Shown here piece by piece: positions 43,602 to 51,823 of a stretch of DNA of 64,000 nucleotides; the stretch's first letter is position 1; the number at the start of each line of letters is the position of its first letter. Where the stretch lies: positions 312,633 through 376,632 of the forward strand of contig NZ_LGUR01000002.1 of the NCBI RefSeq assembly GCF_001270495.1, in the 5' to 3' direction. Under the pieces are notes generated by a model, which was not told where the DNA came from, did no database searches, and was given only the letters and a program-made list of their open reading frames with translations. Both the position numbers and the translations under genes were made by a program. The stretch comes from Streptomyces viridochromogenes (GTDB lineage Bacteria; Actinomycetota; Actinomycetes; Streptomycetales; Streptomycetaceae).

Positions 43602-43660
43602 GAGGGCCTCTGGGTTCGGTGTGGGTTGCGAGATCTGCAACCGGCTCCCAGAAGGCCCTC
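43602..43660. repeat. Long inverted repeat beside the IS481 remnant
   Basis: Outer arms GAGGGCCTCTGGG and CCCAGAAGGCCCTC pair with one bulge. An inner stem GGTTGC/GCAACC closes over a seven-base loop. It directly precedes the transposase fragment and may be what remains of the element's end, or a terminator formed there. Confidence 0.6.
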
Positions 43661-43661
43661 G

Positions 43662-43820
43662 TTGTTCCACCGTATTGCCCCGCTGACTGCAACCGGCAGG
43701 CTGCGTCTGGCCCGGTGTGTCGTCGACGACGGCTGGCCGCTGCGCAGGGCCGCGGGAACGCTTCCAGGTCAGCCACACCACCGCCGCCCGCTGGGCAGAC
43801 CGCTACCGGCAGCTGGGAGC
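43662..43820 (+). pseudogene. IS481-type transposase N-terminal fragment, frameshifted
   Basis: From a TTG codon the frame reads LFHRIAPLTATGRLRLARCV and then VDDGWPLRRAA; after one extra G near 43755 it continues in the next frame as ERFQVSHTTAARWADRYRQL. Together these are the helix-turn-helix N-terminus of an IS481-family transposase. The catalytic DDE part is absent. It is therefore a truncated and frameshifted relic. The 80 bases before it are probably part of the same element. Confidence 0.75.
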
Positions 43821-43945
43821 CGACCCGAGCGGGGTCTGGTGCGTGCAGCTGCAAGGCGGAGGAGGGAGTCGACGCGATGGGCGTGCCCCCGAGCGAGCCG
43901 GGCGAGGCCGGTTCGAGTGTGAGGAGCCGGCGAGTGACGACAACG

Positions 43946-43990
43946 CGGCTGGGGGCACCTCCCACGCCCTTAAGGCAGTGGGGGAGCGCG
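43946..43990. repeat. Streptomyces-type dispersed repeat
   Basis: CTGGGGGCACCTCCCAC and, further on, GTGGGGGAGCGCGTGCC form an imperfect hairpin across an ACGCCCTTAAGGCA centre. This motif pair is a very common intergenic repeat in Streptomyces genomes, as I recall. An earlier piece, CGTGCCCCCGAGCGAG near 43880, looks like part of the same kind of element. Confidence 0.45.
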
Positions 43991-44030
43991 TGCCGGGGCC
44001 CGCGACGCCGACTGAATCAAACGACAGGCC

Positions 44031-44363
44031 CTAGCCCTCGTCCTCGAACTGCTCCTCGCTCCACCGGAACCAGGCCCGGTCGCCCTCGATGTGCAGCAGG
44101 AACTCCGCGACAGGGCCGTCCGGCGAGGACAGGGAGACGCGTCTTCGGATCTCGTCGTAGGCCGCCTCCCAGGCTTCCCACACCTCGTCGTAGTCCCGCT
44201 CCAGCAGGGCCAGTTCACGGGCGAACAGGTCGCGGACCGCGTCGTACCCCGGACCGGGCGTGAAGCGGCCCGACAGCCAGGGGAAGTCGGCCTCGTCGAT
44301 CAGGATGTCCCCCACCGGCTCGTCGCCGCTGCGCACCTGCCAGACCCCGCCGTCGAATCCCAT
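44031..44363 (-). CDS. Small acidic hypothetical protein
   Basis: A 110-residue acidic protein (VGDILIDEADFPWLSGRFTP, then LLERDYDEVWEAWEAAYDEI), without signal or membrane segments. The start at 44363 is set by GGAGG four bases upstream. It resembles small conserved Streptomyces proteins found near immunity or toxin loci, but I do not recognise a function. It is bordered by IS debris on one side. Confidence 0.7.
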   Translation of the reverse strand: MGFDGGVWQVRSGDEPVGDILIDEADFPWLSGRFTPGPGYDAVRDLFARELALLERDYDEVWEAWEAAYDEIRRRVSLSSPDGPVAEFLLHIEGDRAWFRWSEEQFEDEG

Positions 44364-44529
44364 GCCGCCTCCGTCGCCCAACGCCTGGCCCGCCCGTCGA
44401 TCACATCGCCGACCAGCATGCCACCCGCCACTGACAGGCGGCCCGGACCCGCGGTCGGACCGGGCCGCCTCTCGGCTGCCGCCTCTCAGCTACTGCTCGT
44501 CAGCCGCAGCGCTGCGGCTCCACACCTCG

Positions 44530-45426
44530 CTACGCCGACTGCGCCGCATGGAAGTTCATGCGCTCGCTGACGACGGGGAAGCCCGCCTTGGCGAAGTTCG
44601 CGGCCATGGGGAAGTTGCCCTGGTCCGTCGCTCCGCTGACGAACTCCGCGCCCTGCTCGACGAGGAAGTGGGTGCACTCCGCGAGGAGGTCGTACGCGTA
44701 GCCGTTCCCCCGCTGCTCCGGGACGACTCCGATGAAGCCGACGGTCGGCCCGGAGGGGTTGTGTGCCGGGATGTGGATGCCGGCCAGCTCGCCTTCCGGG
44801 GTGCGCGCGATCTGCCACCACTCCCGTGGGGACGGGCACCAGTGGAAGAAGTCGAGTTCCTCCTGGGCGGCTCGGTCGAGGCCGCCCTCCTCGATGGCCC
44901 GCAGCGAGTGCGCGTCCAGGGTGACGGAGTGGATGCGGCGCAGCGCGTCGAAGAAGACCGCGTCATCGGGTTCGGCGCTGAAGCGCAGCCGTCCGGGCCG
45001 TTCGGGCAGGCCGAGTTCCGGGGTCCAGCGGTACAGGAAGCGTTCGACCAGGAGTTCGTAGCCGGCCGCGCGTGCGGCGCCGAAGCGGGCCTCTGCGGCC
45101 GCTTTGAGGCCGGGCTCGTCCCGCCAGCCGCCGGGCAGGTTGATCTCGAGTTCGACCTGCCAGGGAGCGGAGCGCAGGAGTTCGGCGCCGGCCTCCTCCT
45201 GGCCCTCGGCCACGTCGAACCAGTTGATGTTGATGGGCTCCGAGTCGTCGGGGCCGCCCCACCAGGCACCGCGGGCGACGACCGTGCCGTCGCGCAGGGC
45301 GACTCGCTTCCACTCGGGGCGGAACCGGGTCCGCCGGTGTCCCTCACGGGCGCCCAGCGGGTCGGGGTGTGCGTCGAAGAGATGGGCGTCGCTCGCGGTG
45401 AGCGCGCGGATGACCAGATCGGTCAC
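44530..45426 (-). CDS. GNAT family N-acetyltransferase
   Basis: A 298-residue acetyltransferase. The acetyl-CoA-binding motif is in the C-terminal half, GFIGVVPEQRGNGYAYDLLA (the R/Q-x-x-G-x-G/A loop), followed by FVSGATDQGNFPMAANFAKA and the end GFPVVSERMNFHA. The N-terminal half is a second, degenerate GNAT-like fold (AWWGGPDDSEPININWFDVA). The GTG start follows GGAGGAATCC, a strong ribosome-binding site. The substrate is unknown. Confidence 0.87.
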   Translation of the reverse strand: MTDLVIRALTASDAHLFDAHPDPLGAREGHRRTRFRPEWKRVALRDGTVVARGAWWGGPDDSEPININWFDVAEGQEEAGAELLRSAPWQVELEINLPGGWRDEPGLKAAAEARFGAARAAGYELLVERFLYRWTPELGLPERPGRLRFSAEPDDAVFFDALRRIHSVTLDAHSLRAIEEGGLDRAAQEELDFFHWCPSPREWWQIARTPEGELAGIHIPAHNPSGPTVGFIGVVPEQRGNGYAYDLLAECTHFLVEQGAEFVSGATDQGNFPMAANFAKAGFPVVSERMNFHAAQSA

Positions 45427-45639
45427 GGATTCCTCCGGGATAAAGGCTGCTTGGAGCGCTCCCGGTCAGATCTGACGCGACACGCCGGGGCAGCGGAAAA
45501 GGGAGCGCTGGAAAGGTGTGAACCGCACGGCACTCGCCTCCTTCCGTCCGTCTCAGGGCGTGGACCCACACCGTACGTGATCTCCATCGGCCCGTCCAAG
45601 GGTTTTTCGCGGGTCCGAGTGCGACTCCGTCAAGGATGA

Positions 45640-45651
45640 GAGAGCGCTCTC
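45640..45651. promoter_or_regulatory. LacI/CebR-like operator 1 upstream of GH64 gene
   Basis: GAGAGCGCTCTC is a perfect 12-bp palindrome with a central GC. With its flanking base it differs in one position from TGAGAGCGCTCTCA, close to the CebR box TGGGAGCGCTCCCA that governs cellooligosaccharide genes in Streptomyces. Confidence 0.68.
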
Positions 45652-45824
45652 AGGAGTCTTGCGCGACTTAAGTGGGCCTTAGGAGAGGGTTAAGCAGTCG
45701 TGGGCATTCCGTGGTCTTTCAAGTTCCCGCAGCTGAGCGGAGTTTGGGACCGCCGCACACCCATTGGCCGATGCGGGGGTCGTGCGTAGCATCGGGGCCC
45801 ATCGGCGGCTTCGGCGCCTGGTTC

Positions 45825-45836
45825 GAGAGCGCTCTC
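45825..45836. promoter_or_regulatory. LacI/CebR-like operator 2 upstream of GH64 gene
   Basis: The same 12-bp palindrome GAGAGCGCTCTC, 185 bp from the first copy and about 98 bases before the start codon of the beta-glucanase. Two copies before one secreted glycanase imply control by a sugar-responsive LacI-family protein encoded elsewhere. Confidence 0.7.
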
Positions 45837-45933
45837 AAGACTTCCAGGAGACTCTCGGGCGGACGGTGCGCGGCGCCGCCGCGGCCCAAGTACCCCCACA
45901 AGTACCCCACAAGTACTCCGGGAGACCCCCCAC

Positions 45934-47151
45934 ATGACTTCCCGTCATCAGCGCCATGAGCGCCATCTCGGTCGACGCAGGCTCCTCCTCGCCCTCGGCG
46001 GCACGGCGGTGGCCGTCCCCACCGTCGCCACCGTGGCCCCCTACGCCCTCGCGGACACACCCGCGACCGGCGACGCGCGTGCCGCGGCGGCCACGCTGCC
46101 GCTGACGCTCGTCAACGACAGCGGTTCCTTCGGCAACGCGAACGTCCACGTCTACATCGTCGGCAACCAGGACGGCCGCCAGGTGCGCGTCACGCCCGAC
46201 GGCACCCTCGCGCCGATCGCGCTGTCGGACAACGGCCCCGACGGCTTCACCGACTACGCGATCAGCCTGGCCGGCAGCGGCGAGACCCGGCTGTCACTCC
46301 CCCAGATGTCCGGCCGGATCTATGTGTCACTCGGCCAGAAGCTCAAGTTCAAGGCCGTCACGGACGGCAACGGCAACGCCGCGCTCCAGTACCCGGCGGG
46401 CTGGGTGACGTCGGACCCGAACTACCCGGTGCTGCACGATTGTGCCGAGTTCACGTACAACGCCGCCGGAATGTTCTGCAACACCACCATGGTCGACATG
46501 TTCAGCGTGCCGCTGAGCATCCGGCTCACCGGCGCAAAAGACCAGACGACGGGCAGACTGCGCGCCGGGGGACGCGCGGCCGCGTTCGCCGCGGTCGGCC
46601 AGGCCGAGGCGTTCGCGCGGCTCGTCGTGGACGACACGCGCGTCATCGCCCCGGGGCACGGCCTGGACGCGGGACTGTTCGCCAAGGACCACCTCGCGCC
46701 GTACATCGACGAGGTGTGGAGCACGTACACCGGGCGGGACCTCACCGTCACCACCAACGCGGGGACGTTCACCGGGCGGGTGCGGGGCGACCGGTTCACC
46801 TTCGACGGGCCCGCGCAGGTGTCCTTCGCCAAGCCGTCGACCCGGGACGTGCTGTTCTGCGACGGCGCTCTCGCCGCCCCCAACGACGGCACGACCGGCC
46901 CGGTCGCCGCCGTCCTCGGCGCCGGCTTCAACCGCTCGACGCTGCTCAGCCATCCCGCCCAGCCGACCACCGACGCCGCCACCTTCTACCGGACCGCCCT
47001 GACCAACCACTACGCCAAGGCGATGCACACGGCCACCGAGGACGGCAAGGCGTACGGCTTCGCCTTCGACGACGTGGCCGACTTCGCCTCGTACATCCAG
47101 GACACGGCGCCGACGGGGATACGGCTGACGCTCACACCCTTCGGCGACTGA
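45934..47151 (+). CDS. Secreted GH64 beta-1,3-glucanase
   Basis: A 405-residue exported laminaripentaose-producing type endo-beta-1,3-glucanase. It has a twin-arginine signal (RHLGRRRLLLALGGTAVAVP) with a probable cut after ALA at residue 40. The mature protein shows the thaumatin-like barrel of GH64: LTLVNDSGSFGNANVHVYIV, FTDYAISLAGSGETRLSLPQ, VLHDCAEFTYNAAGMFCNTT and VDMFSVPLSIRL. Its length fits a catalytic domain without extra binding modules. It acts on fungal or plant glucans outside the cell. Two LacI-like operators upstream suggest induction by beta-glucan fragments. Confidence 0.9.
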   Translation: MTSRHQRHERHLGRRRLLLALGGTAVAVPTVATVAPYALADTPATGDARAAAATLPLTLVNDSGSFGNANVHVYIVGNQDGRQVRVTPDGTLAPIALSDNGPDGFTDYAISLAGSGETRLSLPQMSGRIYVSLGQKLKFKAVTDGNGNAALQYPAGWVTSDPNYPVLHDCAEFTYNAAGMFCNTTMVDMFSVPLSIRLTGAKDQTTGRLRAGGRAAAFAAVGQAEAFARLVVDDTRVIAPGHGLDAGLFAKDHLAPYIDEVWSTYTGRDLTVTTNAGTFTGRVRGDRFTFDGPAQVSFAKPSTRDVLFCDGALAAPNDGTTGPVAAVLGAGFNRSTLLSHPAQPTTDAATFYRTALTNHYAKAMHTATEDGKAYGFAFDDVADFASYIQDTAPTGIRLTLTPFGD

Positions 47152-47361
47152 CTCCCCGCCCTTCGGGAACAGCCCCCGGCCCTTCGAGGGCTGACGCGGC
47201 CCGAGCGGGCGCTCAGTCCTCGGGGACGGGCGGTTTCGTCCCGGACGGAGGGGCGCTTTCGGCGCCTCCGGATGCAGGGTCCGCTCCGGCGTTGAATGGT
47301 GTTAACAGACCCGATGACCGCACCGGGCCCGAAGGAAGTCACCCGGATCCGAGGAGCAGAG

Positions 47362-47571
47362 ATGATGCCGACGTCCCAGCCCGAAGCGTCCGGGCCGTCC
47401 GAGGAGCGCGTCACCCCGGACGACCTGCTCCACGCCCGCACCGGCACCGATGTGTCGCCCGAGGACATTGTGCTTGCCTCAGGCAAGGACCTCACCCCGC
47501 GCAATCTGGAATGGGCCAAGCGCAAGCTGGCGGCCGAGGGCCCCTCCGCCCTCGACAAGCTGCTGCCCTAG
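47362..47571 (+). CDS. Small conserved hypothetical protein
   Basis: A 69-residue hydrophilic protein ending DLTPRNLEWAKRKLAAEGPS then ALDKLLP. The ATG at 47362 follows GAGGAG at five bases. Strong codon bias and the good ribosome-binding site support it as real. I recognise it only as a Streptomyces-type small conserved protein. It is convergent with the molybdoenzyme gene, with eight bases between. Confidence 0.68.
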   Translation: MMPTSQPEASGPSEERVTPDDLLHARTGTDVSPEDIVLASGKDLTPRNLEWAKRKLAAEGPSALDKLLP

Positions 47572-47579
47572 CCTCAACC

Positions 47580-48758
47580 TCACCGTCCAGGATGTGCACG
47601 AGTCGCCCCGGGGTGCGTGTCGGCACCCGGGGCGGCCGTGTGCGCGTCGGGACACAGCACCGGCACCCGCTGTACGAGGTTGTTGGCGAAGCCCCCGCGG
47701 TTCCAGGGCGGCTCCAGGGGCTGTGTGTGCCCCTCGGCGTCGGTGGCCCGGGCGCTCAGGACGTGCTCGCCGGGGAGCGCCGTCCAGCTGTGCCGCCAGC
47801 GGCGCCACGCCCACCGGTGCCCGTCGTCCGGCTCCAGCTCGGCCGCCTGCCAGCCGCGCCCCGCGTCCGTGCTGACCTCGACCCGCGTCACCGGTGCGTA
47901 CCCGGACCAGGCGCGCCCCTCCAGGGTCACCGGCCCTGGCGGGACCAGTCGGGCCCGGGACATGAAGTCGGGGAAGCCCGGCGGCACGATCAGGGCGCGG
48001 GGGGCGATGCGGGTGACCGGCTCACCCTCGTCCTCGGGATTCCGGCGCAGCCGGTACGCCACGGCCTGCTGGAACCCCCGGAACGGCTCGTCGGCGACGG
48101 TGATCTCGCGCAGCCACTTCACGTGCGCCATGCCGTACCAGCCGGGCACGATCAGCCGTAGCGGCCGGCCGTGCTGCGGCGGCAGCGGGGTGCCGTTCAT
48201 CGCGTACGCCACCAGCACCTCGGGGTCGCCGCCCGTGGCCACATCGACGGGCAGTGCGCGCCGGTAGTCCTGCTCGACGCCGCGCTCGACCCCGTGGTCG
48301 GCGCCGGTGAAGACCACGTCGACCGCGTCTGTGCCGACCCCGGCCTCGGCGAGCAGCAGGCGCAGCGGTACGCCCGTCCACTCGGCGGTGCCGACCGCCT
48401 CGACGAGCCAGGGCTGGCTCACCGGCCGGGGCGTCAGCAGAGCCCGGCCGTTGCCCGCGCACTCCAGCGTGACCCGGGTGGTGACCTGCGGGAACGCCCG
48501 GAGCTCGGCCAGGTTCAGGCGCAGCGGGCGGCGGACTCGGCCGCCGAGCGTCAGATGCCAGGGGGTGTCGTCGGGGACGTACGGGATGTCGTAGTGGGTC
48601 AGGACGTAGTGCAGGCCGGGTGGGGTGAGGTCGTAGCGCAGGGCTTCGAGCGGCAGGCCGTGGTTGCGGGTCGCGAGCGCCAGTTCGTCCCGGCCGATGC
48701 CCTCCTCGGGGGCGGCCAGCCGGGCCGGTGCGCTCGCGTCGACGAGTCGATGCCCCAT
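47580..48758 (-). CDS. Sulfite oxidase-like molybdopterin enzyme
   Basis: A 392-residue soluble protein of the sulfite oxidase family. The Mo-cofactor domain contains the metal-ligand cysteine in [15 protein letters not shown], then [18 protein letters not shown] and [20 protein letters not shown]. The C-terminal third is the dimerisation domain ([19 protein letters not shown]). It has no signal peptide and no haem domain, so it differs from animal sulfite oxidase; an in vivo electron acceptor is not evident. The ATG has no Shine-Dalgarno sequence, but GATAAT lies six bases upstream, so the message may be leaderless. Confidence 0.9.
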   Translation of the reverse strand: MGHRLVDASAPARLAAPEEGIGRDELALATRNHGLPLEALRYDLTPPGLHYVLTHYDIPYVPDDTPWHLTLGGRVRRPLRLNLAELRAFPQVTTRVTLECAGNGRALLTPRPVSQPWLVEAVGTAEWTGVPLRLLLAEAGVGTDAVDVVFTGADHGVERGVEQDYRRALPVDVATGGDPEVLVAYAMNGTPLPPQHGRPLRLIVPGWYGMAHVKWLREITVADEPFRGFQQAVAYRLRRNPEDEGEPVTRIAPRALIVPPGFPDFMSRARLVPPGPVTLEGRAWSGYAPVTRVEVSTDAGRGWQAAELEPDDGHRWAWRRWRHSWTALPGEHVLSARATDAEGHTQPLEPPWNRGGFANNLVQRVPVLCPDAHTAAPGADTHPGATRAHPGR

Positions 48759-48925
48759 ACCGGCATTATCGACCCAAACGCACAGGTCCGCGCAGGCCCG
48801 CGCGGGTCGGCCGCGGCCTGTCCGGCAGACGGCACAACTTCCGCTCCCTCCGCGGCACTTCGGCCGCGCGATGGTTTCCGGCTCACCCTTTCGGAAGGGG
48901 GCTCACGACTGTCAGACTCCTGAAG

Positions 48926-50329
48926 GTGCCCGACTTCGACATGCTCGTCATCGGATCCGGCCCGGGTGGCCAGAAGGCCGCCATCGCCGCGGCCAAGCTG
49001 GGCCGCCGGGTCGCCGTCGTCGACCGCCCCGACATGGTGGGCGGCGTCTCCATCCACACCGGGACCATCCCCTCCAAGACCCTGCGCGAGGCGGTGCTGT
49101 ATCTGACCGGCCTCACCCAGCGCGATCTGTACGGCCAGAGCTACCGGCTCAAGGAGGACATCACCGTCGCCGACCTGACCGCTCGCACCCAGCATGTGGT
49201 CGGCCGTGAGGTGGACGTCATCCGCAGCCAGCTGTCCCGCAACCACGTCGCCCTGTACGCCGGGACCGGCCGCTTCGTCGACCCCCACACGATCGCGCTG
49301 CGCGAGGTCACCGGCCATGAACGGCTGCTGACCGCCGACCACGTGGTCATCGCCACCGGCACCCGGCCGGCGCGGCCGGGGAGTGTGGAGTTCGACGGGC
49401 GGACGATCATGGACTCGGACAATGTCCTGGCGCTGGAGCGGGTGCCGCGCTCCATGGTCATCGTGGGTGCCGGTGTCATCGGCATGGAGTACGCCTCGAT
49501 GTTCGCCGCGATCGGCAGCAAGATCACCGTGGTGGAGAAGCGCGCCGGGATGCTCGACATGTGCGACGTCGAGGTGATCGAGTCACTCAAGTACCACCTG
49601 CGGGACCTCGCCGTGACGTTCCGCTTCGGGGAGACGGTGGCCGCCGTCGAGCGGCATCCCCGGAGCACGCTGACCCTCCTGGAGAGCGGCAAGAAGATCC
49701 CCGCCGAGGCGGTGATGTACTCGGCGGGCCGGCAGGGGCTCACCGACGAGCTGGACCTGGACAGGGCCGGGCTCACGGCGGACGCACGCGGCCGGATCAC
49801 GGTCGACGAGCACTACCGCACCGAGGTGCCGCACATCTACGCCGTCGGTGACGTCATCGGCTTCCCGGCGCTGGCCGCGACCTCGATGGAGCAGGGGCGG
49901 GCGGCGGCGTACCACGCCTTCGGGGAGCCCGTCGGCCGGATGCACAAGCTCCAGCCGATCGGCATCTACACCATCCCCGAGATCAGTTTCGTGGGCCGGA
50001 CCGAGGACCAGCTCACCGAGGACCGGGTGCCGTTCGAGGTGGGCATCTCCCGCTACCGCGAGCTGGCCCGTGGGCAGATCATCGGTGACTCGCACGGCAT
50101 GCTGAAGCTGCTGGTCTCTCCCGAGGACCGCACGCTGCTCGGTGTGCACTGCTTCGGTACGGGGGCGACGGAACTCATCCATATCGGTCAGTCGGTGATG
50201 GGCTGCGGTGGCACGGTCGACTATCTGGTCGACGCGGTGTTCAACTACCCGACGCTCGCGGAGTCGTACAAGGTCGCCGCGCTGGACGCCACGAACCGGC
50301 TGCGGCAGATCGACCACATCGGGGACTGA
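48926..50329 (+). CDS. sthA: Soluble pyridine nucleotide transhydrogenase
   Basis: A 467-residue flavoprotein of the pyridine nucleotide-disulfide oxidoreductase fold that interconverts NADPH and NADH. The FAD site is [20 protein letters not shown]. The redox-active position reads [18 protein letters not shown], where lipoamide dehydrogenases have two cysteines; both are replaced (Ser and Thr), as expected for SthA-type enzymes. NAD site: [20 protein letters not shown]. The C-terminal [20 protein letters not shown] is also diagnostic. Length matches E. coli SthA (466). The GTG start at 48926 is the best fit, though its ribosome-binding site is weak. Confidence 0.92.
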   Translation: MPDFDMLVIGSGPGGQKAAIAAAKLGRRVAVVDRPDMVGGVSIHTGTIPSKTLREAVLYLTGLTQRDLYGQSYRLKEDITVADLTARTQHVVGREVDVIRSQLSRNHVALYAGTGRFVDPHTIALREVTGHERLLTADHVVIATGTRPARPGSVEFDGRTIMDSDNVLALERVPRSMVIVGAGVIGMEYASMFAAIGSKITVVEKRAGMLDMCDVEVIESLKYHLRDLAVTFRFGETVAAVERHPRSTLTLLESGKKIPAEAVMYSAGRQGLTDELDLDRAGLTADARGRITVDEHYRTEVPHIYAVGDVIGFPALAATSMEQGRAAAYHAFGEPVGRMHKLQPIGIYTIPEISFVGRTEDQLTEDRVPFEVGISRYRELARGQIIGDSHGMLKLLVSPEDRTLLGVHCFGTGATELIHIGQSVMGCGGTVDYLVDAVFNYPTLAESYKVAALDATNRLRQIDHIGD

Positions 50330-50338
50330 GCTTGTTCT

Positions 50339-50775
50339 TCATGGTCTGGCCTGGTCGCGTTCGATCAGTGTCTCGGGACGTTTGACGGTTTTGCCTACGT
50401 CGTAGCGGGGCGCCAGCCTGCGGTTCTTCGAGCCGAGTGGCCTGCCGGGGCAGGGCCGGTCGGGTTTCGGCGCACGGGCCGGGCAGGGCAAGTGCGCGCG
50501 GAGGTTCCGCAACCCCCGGCGGACGCGGGCCGGGGTAAGCCGGGTCGGCTCGGCGGGCTTCTCCCAGGGGCGACGAATGTCCTCGGCGAGCGTACTGGCG
50601 CGCCGCCGCGATTGAGCGCGTCGTACAGTGCGCCGTGACCACGGCGGTGCTCGGGCAGCGGTGTCAGGTCCACCGGCGTTGTCACAGCACCGTCAACACA
50701 CAACAAGGCATCGGTGAGCTAGAACAGTTCGTCACGCCGGGCGGTCAGGCACGCGTAGAAGTCATCCCGGATTCC
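50339..50775 (-). pseudogene. Transposase relic with large internal deletion
   Basis: On the minus strand the 5' part reads GIRDDFYACLTARRDELF, then an in-frame TAG, then LTDALLCVDGAVTTPVDLTP and EHRRGHGALYDALNR. Near 50600 the frame changes and the 3' part reads ASTLAEDIRRPWEKPAEPTR, LTPARVRRGLRNLRAHLPCP and, at the end, RYDVGKTVKRPETLIERDQA before its TGA. These are the two ends of a transposase common in Streptomyces (the NF041680-like group, by my recollection); the whole catalytic centre is missing. The 230 bases beyond its 5' end, up to 51003, show nothing else. Confidence 0.72.
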
Positions 50776-51003
50776 TAATGGTGTTTGTCAAGCCGCCAAA
50801 AGTGAACGGCTCCCGCCGGGCATCGTGATGCAGCAGATTCACCCCCACGGCCTTCGTGCTGGTCAGGTGTGTCCTTGGTCGGAGCACAGGATCAGCCGAA
50901 GGCCGCCTTCGTGTCCGGCGATTGCTCGTCCGGGCGATCATCTTCGGGACATCGTCCGGAGCATGAAGAACAAGCTGAGGCCCGCGGTGTCACGCCGCGC
51001 GCA

Positions 51004-51510
51004 TCAGGTCGTCTCCTGGTCTCCGTCCGGCAGGCGGGAGTCGTCCTCGACCACGTGCATCGCGGCCTCCTCCGCGCCGGCCGCGCCGCCGTCGATGCCC
51101 TGGTCGAAGGCGATCTCCTCCTTCGTGGTGTCGGGGCCGGTTCCCTCGTCCGGGGCGACCAGGCGGCCGGCGCGCTCGGTGCCCGCCTCGGGGTCGACGG
51201 GTTCGCCGTCGCCGCCCGGCAGGTCACCGACGTCGTCGCCGACGGGCTCGGTCACGTCGGGGACTTCCTGGGCGAGCCGTTGGTCGAGGGTCTCGCCGTC
51301 GTGCTGTTCGGCGGCCGTGGTGCCGTGCCTGGTCACGCCGAGCGGCTTCTCCGGCGGGGAGTAGCCCTCGTCGAGGGTGTCGTCGTAGGTGCGCTCGTCC
51401 ACGGCGTCCTGCAGGTCGAGCGGCGCGGCGTCCTGCTGTTCCTCGTTGCCTCCGGTGGGCTGGTACGCGTCGTCGGCCATCGGCTCTGCGGGCGTGTGTT
51501 CGGTGCCCAT
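51004..51510 (-). CDS. DUF5709 family acidic protein
   Basis: A 168-residue highly acidic, low-complexity protein. It carries the conserved DEGYSPPEKPLGVTRHGTTA and QRLAQEVPDVTEP segments of DUF5709, followed by GRLVAPDEG. It is probably intrinsically disordered and cytosolic; the family has no known function. The ATG at 51510 follows GGGAGG at six bases, deciding against the longer upstream start. Confidence 0.8.
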   Translation of the reverse strand: MGTEHTPAEPMADDAYQPTGGNEEQQDAAPLDLQDAVDERTYDDTLDEGYSPPEKPLGVTRHGTTAAEQHDGETLDQRLAQEVPDVTEPVGDDVGDLPGGDGEPVDPEAGTERAGRLVAPDEGTGPDTTKEEIAFDQGIDGGAAGAEEAAMHVVEDDSRLPDGDQETT

Positions 51511-51823
51511 GGCTGCCTCCCTCGCTCGCGCGGTCGGCTGGTTCTCGCTGGTGCATGTCCCGAACCGCGTTTCCCGTTGCGCGCTCTCCAACCCCCGGAA
51601 GTTCGCAGGGCTCTTGAAGCATCAAGAATGTGGCTATCATCACTCGCACACACGGCGTGACCGCACGACAACGCAACGGCGTACAGTGTCCGCCACCCCG
51701 TTCCGCCGCCTCTGACCCGAGGTCATCCCTCCCCGGTTCGTGGCGTTGTTCCACCCCCCACCCCCCATACGCCGTCGGGGCCGGTCCGCCCTCTCGTCGT
51801 GCAAGACGGAAAGCAGCGCATCC
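51511..51823. other. Divergent intergenic region before the APC permease
   Basis: No gene. A promoter-like pair, TTGAAG at 51614 and TATCAT at 51635 (15-base spacer, rather short), could drive the permease. It lies in a notably A/T-rich patch around 51610-51650. Confidence 0.4.

Larger units (their letters stand above)
45427..45933. other. Divergent intergenic region, acetyltransferase and beta-glucanase
   Basis: The 507 bases carry no gene that I can support. They contain the two GAGAGCGCTCTC palindromes and, just before the glucanase, three tandem units of ACAAGTAC type (AAGTACCCCC, CACAAGTACC, CACAAGTACTCC) at about 45888-45918. The glucanase promoter should lie between the palindromes or just past them. 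Confidence 0.6.

Noticed and set aside
47240..47275. Possible hairpin GGAGGGGCGC/GGCGCCTCC before the 69-residue gene
   Set aside because: The arms do not align without bulges, so it is weaker than the other terminators listed; not annotated.
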